A program made the translations under genes and the position numbers. Positions 6,641 through 9,958 of a stretch of DNA of 9,958 nt are shown here, piece by piece. Where the stretch lies: contig JAUVWC010000018.1 of NCBI GenBank assembly GCA_030604325.1, positions 1 through 9,958 of the forward strand, written 5' to 3'. A model generated the notes under the pieces. The model was not told the origin of the DNA, ran no database searches, and saw only the letters and a list, made by a program, of their open reading frames with translations. The number at the start of each line of letters is the position of its first letter. The first letter of the stretch is position 1. Origin of the DNA: Candidatus Zixiibacteriota bacterium. GTDB taxonomy: Bacteria; Blakebacterota; Blakebacteria; Blakebacterales; Blakebacteraceae.

Positions 6641-7585
6641 TCAGCCTCCGAACCCACGCGGATCGGATAGTACAGTTCTAGGTTGAAACATCCCGTCCGA
6701 TCCGACCACGACCAGTCGTCCCACAGCGATCAGATCATCGCGACAGACCGCTCCCACATGCGTCTGCTCGGCCGCGTAGCGCACTGCTTCCGCCGCAAGG
6801 TGTAGTTCATTCCCATGCGACAGTCGGCGGGCCTGGGCCGGTGTGATCTCTACACGCATCTGGGGCGGCAGTAATTGAGCCATCGGCCTGATCCATTCCC
6901 GGACGTAACCCTCTCCTTCCGGATTGGCCAGGGGGAAGGCTTCTTCCACGGAGAAGGGCCCGATCCCTGTCCGTCGCAGCTCAGCCAGGTGGCCTCCCAC
7001 TCCGAGCACCTCCCCCACATCCCGAGCCAGGGCTCGAAGGTAGGTGCCTGTTCCTACCAGGGCGGTGAAGGTGATATCGGGCGGAGAGAACTGTTCCAGC
7101 TCCAGACTGAATATATGAATGTCGCGCGCTTCGAGTGCGGCTTCCTCCCCACGGCGAGCCTTCTTATAGGCCGGTTCTCCCTCGATTTTCACTGCGGAGT
7201 ATTGTGGCGGGACCTGTTCCACTTCGCCTATCCAGCTCCGAAGCGCCTTTTGGATATCTACTTCAGGAACAGCGGCTACCTGTTCGTGTGTTACCTCTTC
7301 GATGACAGATCCTGTCAGATCACAGGTGTCGGTCTTTACGCCCAGCCGTATCGTTCCTCTGTATGCTTTCGGATATTCCTCCAGGTACTGCATCAACCGG
7401 GTCGCACGACCGACCAGCAGGATGAGCAGGCCGGTGGCAAAGGGATCCAGCGTGCCGGCGTGGCCTACTTTCATGCCCTGCAGCGCCTTGCGGACCCAGC
7501 GAACGGCATCGAACGAACTCCATCCATCAGGTTTGTCCACAAGGACAAATCCGTCTCCAAGGGTATCGCCTGTCAGGGCAGCCAC
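6641..7585 (-). CDS. truB: tRNA pseudouridine(55) synthase TruB
   Basis: Isomerises U55 to pseudouridine in the T-loop of tRNAs; members also act as tRNA-folding chaperones. The 314 residues match the length of the E. coli enzyme. Motifs are GFVLVDKPDGWSSFDAV (12-28), VGHAGTLDPFATGLL (40-54) with catalytic Asp47, YSAVKIEGEPAYKKARRGE (129-147), TYLRALARDVGEVLGVGGHLAELRRTGIGPF (181-211), and a short PUA-like C-terminal region from about 242. The start is a GTG at 7585, overlapping the 3' end of the nrnA gene by 13 nt. Only a weak GGAAG lies upstream, so the exact start is less certain than the gene; the family alignment begins around residue 12. The stop TGA is 4 nt before the ribF ATG, and the truB 3' end carries ribF's Shine-Dalgarno. 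Confidence 0.97.
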   Translation of the reverse strand: MAALTGDTLGDGFVLVDKPDGWSSFDAVRWVRKALQGMKVGHAGTLDPFATGLLILLVGRATRLMQYLEEYPKAYRGTIRLGVKTDTCDLTGSVIEEVTHEQVAAVPEVDIQKALRSWIGEVEQVPPQYSAVKIEGEPAYKKARRGEEAALEARDIHIFSLELEQFSPPDITFTALVGTGTYLRALARDVGEVLGVGGHLAELRRTGIGPFSVEEAFPLANPEGEGYVREWIRPMAQLLPPQMRVEITPAQARRLSHGNELHLAAEAVRYAAEQTHVGAVCRDDLIAVGRLVVVGSDGMFQPRTVLSDPRGFGG

Positions 7586-8577
7586 TTGCCCACTTCCGTA
7601 ACTATGCGCTCCTTCACCTCTTCTTGTGGCCCAAACACCTCACAACCGGCAGCGCTTTCATGACCCCCGCCGCTGAAAGCCTTCACGATGCGCTGGACGT
7701 CTACCGTACCGCGCGAGCGAAAGCTGGCCCGGTAGACACCCTCTCCCGTCTGGCGAATGAAGATCCCGACCTCGATGTTTTCCATTTGAACGGTGAAGTC
7801 GACAATGCCTTCGCTGTCCATATTCCCGTCCGGGAAGAAATTCGCCACGAGTTCGCGCGGCATGGTCATTACACAGGTACGCCCATCGTGATACAGCTCG
7901 ATCGTGCTGAGCAGATGTCCCAGCAGTTTGTAGAAGAGGACAGGTCTCTCCAAATAGATACGCTGCGCTATTCGAGAAGGATCGGCGCCGGCCTCCACCA
8001 GAGCAGCCGCTGCACGGAGGCAGTGTTCATCAGTGTTGATGTATTGGAATCGTCCCGTATCGGTGAGAATCGCGGCAAAGAGCTGGTCGGCAATCCCAGA
8101 TGTGAGCTCGATCCCCAGCTCTTGCGCCACACACATAACCAGTTCGGCTGACGAGGCACGCTCCGGATCAACGATGACGATGTCCCCAAAACGGTTGTTG
8201 CTGATATGGTGGTCGATATTGACCTCAGGGGCCCCTTCCACCAGCCACGTGTGCAGACGATCCAGGACGGATCCGACCCGTTCCCTTTCCGAGGCATCAA
8301 CAAAAATTACTATCTGGAACAGGTCTTCTTCTGTCAGAGACGACAGGAGAGGATCGCCTACATGCAGCACCGGCCTGTCAATAAGGAACTGGTACTTCGA
8401 GGAGATATCATCGGCCAAGACAACTTCGGCACGCTTGCCTGCGGCTTCTAGAATGCCGCGCAGTCCGAGCACGGAACCCACGGCGTCCCCGTCGGGATTC
8501 ACATGAGTGACGATCAGAATCCGATCGACGGACTCCAGAGCTTCTTTCAGAGCCTCCGAGCCCTCAGTTGGCAACAT
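7573..8577 (-). CDS. nrnA: DHH/DHHA1 phosphoesterase, NrnA-type oligoribonuclease / pAp phosphatase
   Basis: Members hydrolyse short oligoribonucleotides (nanoRNA), in some cases cyclic-dinucleotide linear products, and 3'-phosphoadenosine 5'-phosphate, using Mn2+. Numbered from the ATG at 8577 (334 residues), the DHH domain has HVNPDGDAVGS (25-35), IVIFVDAS (89-96), NIDHHISNNRFGD (120-132) with the name-giving DHH at 122-124, and AAILTDTGRFQY (168-179). The DHHA1 substrate-binding domain ends with AFSGGGHESAAGC (300-312). Start choice is open: a TTG at 8592 and ATGs at 8586 and 8577 are all in frame, none with a good Shine-Dalgarno. I chose 8577 because it gives the smallest overlap (14 nt) with rbfA and all family motifs lie downstream. 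The gene's neighbourhood (rbfA before, truB after) is the usual site of nrnA-like genes. Substrate preference cannot be read from sequence. Confidence 0.93.
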   Translation of the reverse strand: MLPTEGSEALKEALESVDRILIVTHVNPDGDAVGSVLGLRGILEAAGKRAEVVLADDISSKYQFLIDRPVLHVGDPLLSSLTEEDLFQIVIFVDASERERVGSVLDRLHTWLVEGAPEVNIDHHISNNRFGDIVIVDPERASSAELVMCVAQELGIELTSGIADQLFAAILTDTGRFQYINTDEHCLRAAAALVEAGADPSRIAQRIYLERPVLFYKLLGHLLSTIELYHDGRTCVMTMPRELVANFFPDGNMDSEGIVDFTVQMENIEVGIFIRQTGEGVYRASFRSRGTVDVQRIVKAFSGGGHESAAGCEVFGPQEEVKERIVTEVGKWLP

Positions 8578-8923
8578 CACGTTCATCTGCAAGCCGTTTC
8601 AGCAGGGCATCCATCCGAAAACCCCGATCGATAGATTGATCGTATACGAACCGCAGCTCAGGTGTATTTCGCAGCCTCACCGTCTCGCCCAAACGTTTGC
8701 GCAGGAAACCGGAAGCCGCCCTGAGACCGGCCAGGGTTTCCTCCACATTCTCGGCCTCGCCAACGGTTACATAAATGGTGGCCACAGCGAAGTCCCGCGA
8801 TACCTCTACAGCAGTGATGGTAACGAAGCCGACACGAGGGTCATTGACTTCCTGCTCGACCAGAATCCCTACGATCCGCTTGATCTCGTCACGAACCCGG
8901 TCTGTACGGCTGAATCTCTTCAT
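8564..8923 (-). CDS. rbfA: 30S ribosome-binding factor A
   Basis: RbfA binds the immature small subunit, assists processing of the 16S rRNA 5' end and is important for growth in the cold. The 119 residues form the expected single KH-like domain: MKRFSRTDRVRDEIKRIV at the N-terminus, VGFVTITAVEVSRDFAVATIYVTV (31-54), and RAASGFLRKRLGETVRLRNTPELRFVYDQSIDRGFRM (from 68) covering the helix-kink-helix and last strand. The frame is open upstream to a TTG at 8986, deep inside the DUF503 gene, but MKRFSRTDRV is the family-like start, so I use the ATG at 8923, 10 nt after the DUF503 stop. The Shine-Dalgarno is weak (GACGGACG), which suggests coupling to upstream translation. The 3' end overlaps the phosphoesterase gene start. 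Confidence 0.95.
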   Translation of the reverse strand: MKRFSRTDRVRDEIKRIVGILVEQEVNDPRVGFVTITAVEVSRDFAVATIYVTVGEAENVEETLAGLRAASGFLRKRLGETVRLRNTPELRFVYDQSIDRGFRMDALLKRLADERDVAN

Positions 8924-8933
8924 CGTCCGTCGG

Positions 8934-9215
8934 CTATCTGAACTCAAGTGAGTAGTCCTGCAGGTAGCACGCCGGCTCACGTTCAACGCGGTTCACCACC
9001 TTGCTCAAGACGGCGTTGGCGAACGATCTGTCGTTGCAAACAACGGCCACACCGAGCTGGGCCGTCTGATGCAGATCCTGCTTATCCACTTCAGCCACAC
9101 TTACGTTGAACTCATTGCGAAGCCTGGCGATCAGTTTTCGCAGGATGCTGCGTTTTTCCTTCAGTGACCGGCAGCCCGGAATGTGAAGATGGAGCACAAC
9201 AGTCGCTATGGTCAT
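8934..9215 (-). CDS. DUF503 / YlxP-family small protein
   Basis: A 93-residue protein whose features match the DUF503 (YlxP) family: a leading beta strand MTIATVVLHLHIPGC, the signature SLKEKRSILRKLIARLRNEFNVSVAEVDKQDLHQTAQLGVAVV (17-59), and a C-terminal helix and strand. Family members are typically encoded between infB and rbfA, as here. A role in ribosome maturation or translation initiation is suspected from that conserved context, but the biochemical function is not established. The ATG at 9215 has GGAGG at 9220-9224, 4 nt upstream, merging with the infB TAG stop (TAGGAGG). The short spacing and 8-nt gap indicate coupling to infB. Confidence 0.93.
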   Translation of the reverse strand: MTIATVVLHLHIPGCRSLKEKRSILRKLIARLRNEFNVSVAEVDKQDLHQTAQLGVAVVCNDRSFANAVLSKVVNRVEREPACYLQDYSLEFR

Positions 9216-9223
9216 GACGCCTC

Positions 9224-9958
9224 CTACAAGGTCCTCGCGATCTCTTCCCGTTCGTAGACCTCGATAATGTCACCGACCTTGATGTCGTTGAAGTTTTCCA
9301 ACCCCACACCACATTCCAAACCTTCCTTCACCTCAGACACGTCGTCCTTGAACCGCCGCAGACTTTCCACCTTTCCGTCGTAGACGTTTACTCCGTCCCG
9401 GATCAGCCGGACCAGGCTGACTCGCTTAACCACACCAGCAACAACCATACAGCCGGCAACAGATCCCACTCTGGGAATACGGAATGTGTCCCGGATCTCC
9501 AGTGTCCCTACAATCTCCTCCTTGATCTCCGGTTTGAGCAGGCCCTCCAGCCCCTGCTTGATTTCATCAACAGCTTCGTAGATGACATCGTAGAGACGAA
9601 TCTCTACCCCGGTCTGGTCAGCCACTTCACGGGCATTCCGGTCGGGCCTGACATGGAATCCCACCACGATCGCGTTCGAAGCCTGAGCTAGCATTACATC
9701 GGTTTCGTTGATACCCCCCACACCCTGGTGGATGACCCTGACCTGTACCTCGTCGGTACTAAGCTTGTGGAACGAATCGCTGAGGGCCTCAACCGAGCCG
9801 TCCGTGTCGCCTTTTACGATAAGCGGGAGTTCTTCGATTTCCCCCTCTTCGATCCTGGCTCGCACCTCGCTGGGGATGGTGGACTCTCGGACGGCAAACT
9901 CCTGTTCGCGCCGTATCTGCTGGCGCTTCTGGGAGAGCGCGCGTGCTTCCTTTTCATC
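9224..9958 (-). CDS. infB: Translation initiation factor IF-2, C-terminal part (cut by window edge)
   Basis: The last 244 codons of infB; the frame is open to the right edge, and the GTPase domain and N-terminus lie outside the window. IF-2 is the GTPase that brings formyl-Met-tRNA to the 30S subunit and promotes subunit joining. The first visible residues, DEKEARALSQKRQQIRR, are the typical helix after domain II. Domain III follows with ELPLIVKGDTDGSVEAL (43-59; a common form elsewhere is KADVQGSVEAL), VRVIHQGVGGINETDVMLA and AIVVGFHVRPD. The C-terminal fMet-tRNA-binding domain includes GTLEIRDTFRIPRVGSVAGCMVVAGVV, VESLRRFKDDVSEVKEGLECGVGLENFNDIKVGDIIEVYE and the C-terminus EEIARTL. A frame beginning at 9865 is only an internal GTG (Val32 of the visible part), not a start. 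The stop is TAG. Confidence 0.98.
   Translation of the reverse strand, partial: DEKEARALSQKRQQIRREQEFAVRESTIPSEVRARIEEGEIEELPLIVKGDTDGSVEALSDSFHKLSTDEVQVRVIHQGVGGINETDVMLAQASNAIVVGFHVRPDRNAREVADQTGVEIRLYDVIYEAVDEIKQGLEGLLKPEIKEEIVGTLEIRDTFRIPRVGSVAGCMVVAGVVKRVSLVRLIRDGVNVYDGKVESLRRFKDDVSEVKEGLECGVGLENFNDIKVGDIIEVYEREEIARTL

Noticed and set aside
5698..6657. Longer ribF from GTG 6657
   Set aside because: No Shine-Dalgarno and overlap with truB; the ATG at 6636 has GGAGG at proper spacing.
6875..7663. Long plus-strand open frame (262 codons) opposite truB and the nrnA 3' end
   Set aside because: It is antisense to two clear conserved genes, and its translation has no recognisable domain or ribosome-binding site; its length reflects codon bias of the opposite strand.
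8564..8986. Longer rbfA starting at TTG 8986
   Set aside because: The extra 21 residues overlap DUF503 coding sequence and do not look like the RbfA family; the ATG at 8923 gives the family-like N-terminus.
1..9958. CRISPR array, insertion sequence, tRNA or rRNA genes, toxin-antitoxin or defence genes
   Set aside because: None seen: the window is filled by one colinear housekeeping operon with no regularly spaced repeats, transposase, or structured RNA gene. The ExeA-like ATPase alone is not evidence of a transposon, since no TniA/TniQ-like partner is present.

Overview
This window is almost entirely one minus-strand gene cluster. Reading from the right edge leftward, the order is infB (3' part only), a YlxP/DUF503 gene, rbfA, a DHH-family phosphoesterase of the NrnA type, truB, ribF, rpsO, pnp, an M16 metallopeptidase, and an ExeA-like AAA ATPase with unusual extra domains. 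This is the widespread bacterial nusA-infB / rpsO-pnp superoperon. Base composition is moderately GC-rich by eye. The gene order (ylxP, nrnA, an M16 peptidase after pnp) is shared by Firmicutes and several other lineages, and the proteins are ordinary bacterial ones. I cannot assign a phylum from the sequence; an uncultured or poorly sampled bacterium is possible.

Layout. Positions 8564-9958 hold translation initiation and ribosome maturation genes (IF-2, DUF503, RbfA). Positions 6641-8577 hold nanoRNA/pAp turnover (NrnA) and tRNA pseudouridine-55 synthesis (TruB). Positions 5428-6636 hold FMN/FAD synthesis (RibF) and ribosomal protein S15. Positions 3273-5366 hold PNPase. Positions 185-3243 hold the M16 peptidase followed by the multidomain ATPase. 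Junctions are very tight: several genes overlap or abut (TGATG at M16/ATPase, TGA-GTG at ribF/rpsO), and Shine-Dalgarno sequences often lie inside the upstream gene. This implies one transcription unit with translational coupling. The only sizeable intergenic spaces are rpsO-pnp (61 nt with the preferred pnp start), which holds a small hairpin, and the 184 nt left of the ATPase gene, which holds a perfect 35-bp inverted repeat and no convincing gene.

Functionally the cluster joins translation start-up, 30S maturation, tRNA modification and RNA decay. PNPase leaves short oligoribonucleotides, and an NrnA-type enzyme finishes them. The housekeeping part is conventional. The one item I would call potentially undescribed is the last gene. 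It encodes a 579-residue protein with an N-terminal ExeA/GspA-type AAA ATPase, an acidic repeat-bearing linker, a double zinc ribbon and a C-terminal PH-like domain. It has no visible membrane segment or peptidoglycan-binding domain, and its Walker A motif lacks the usual first glycine.
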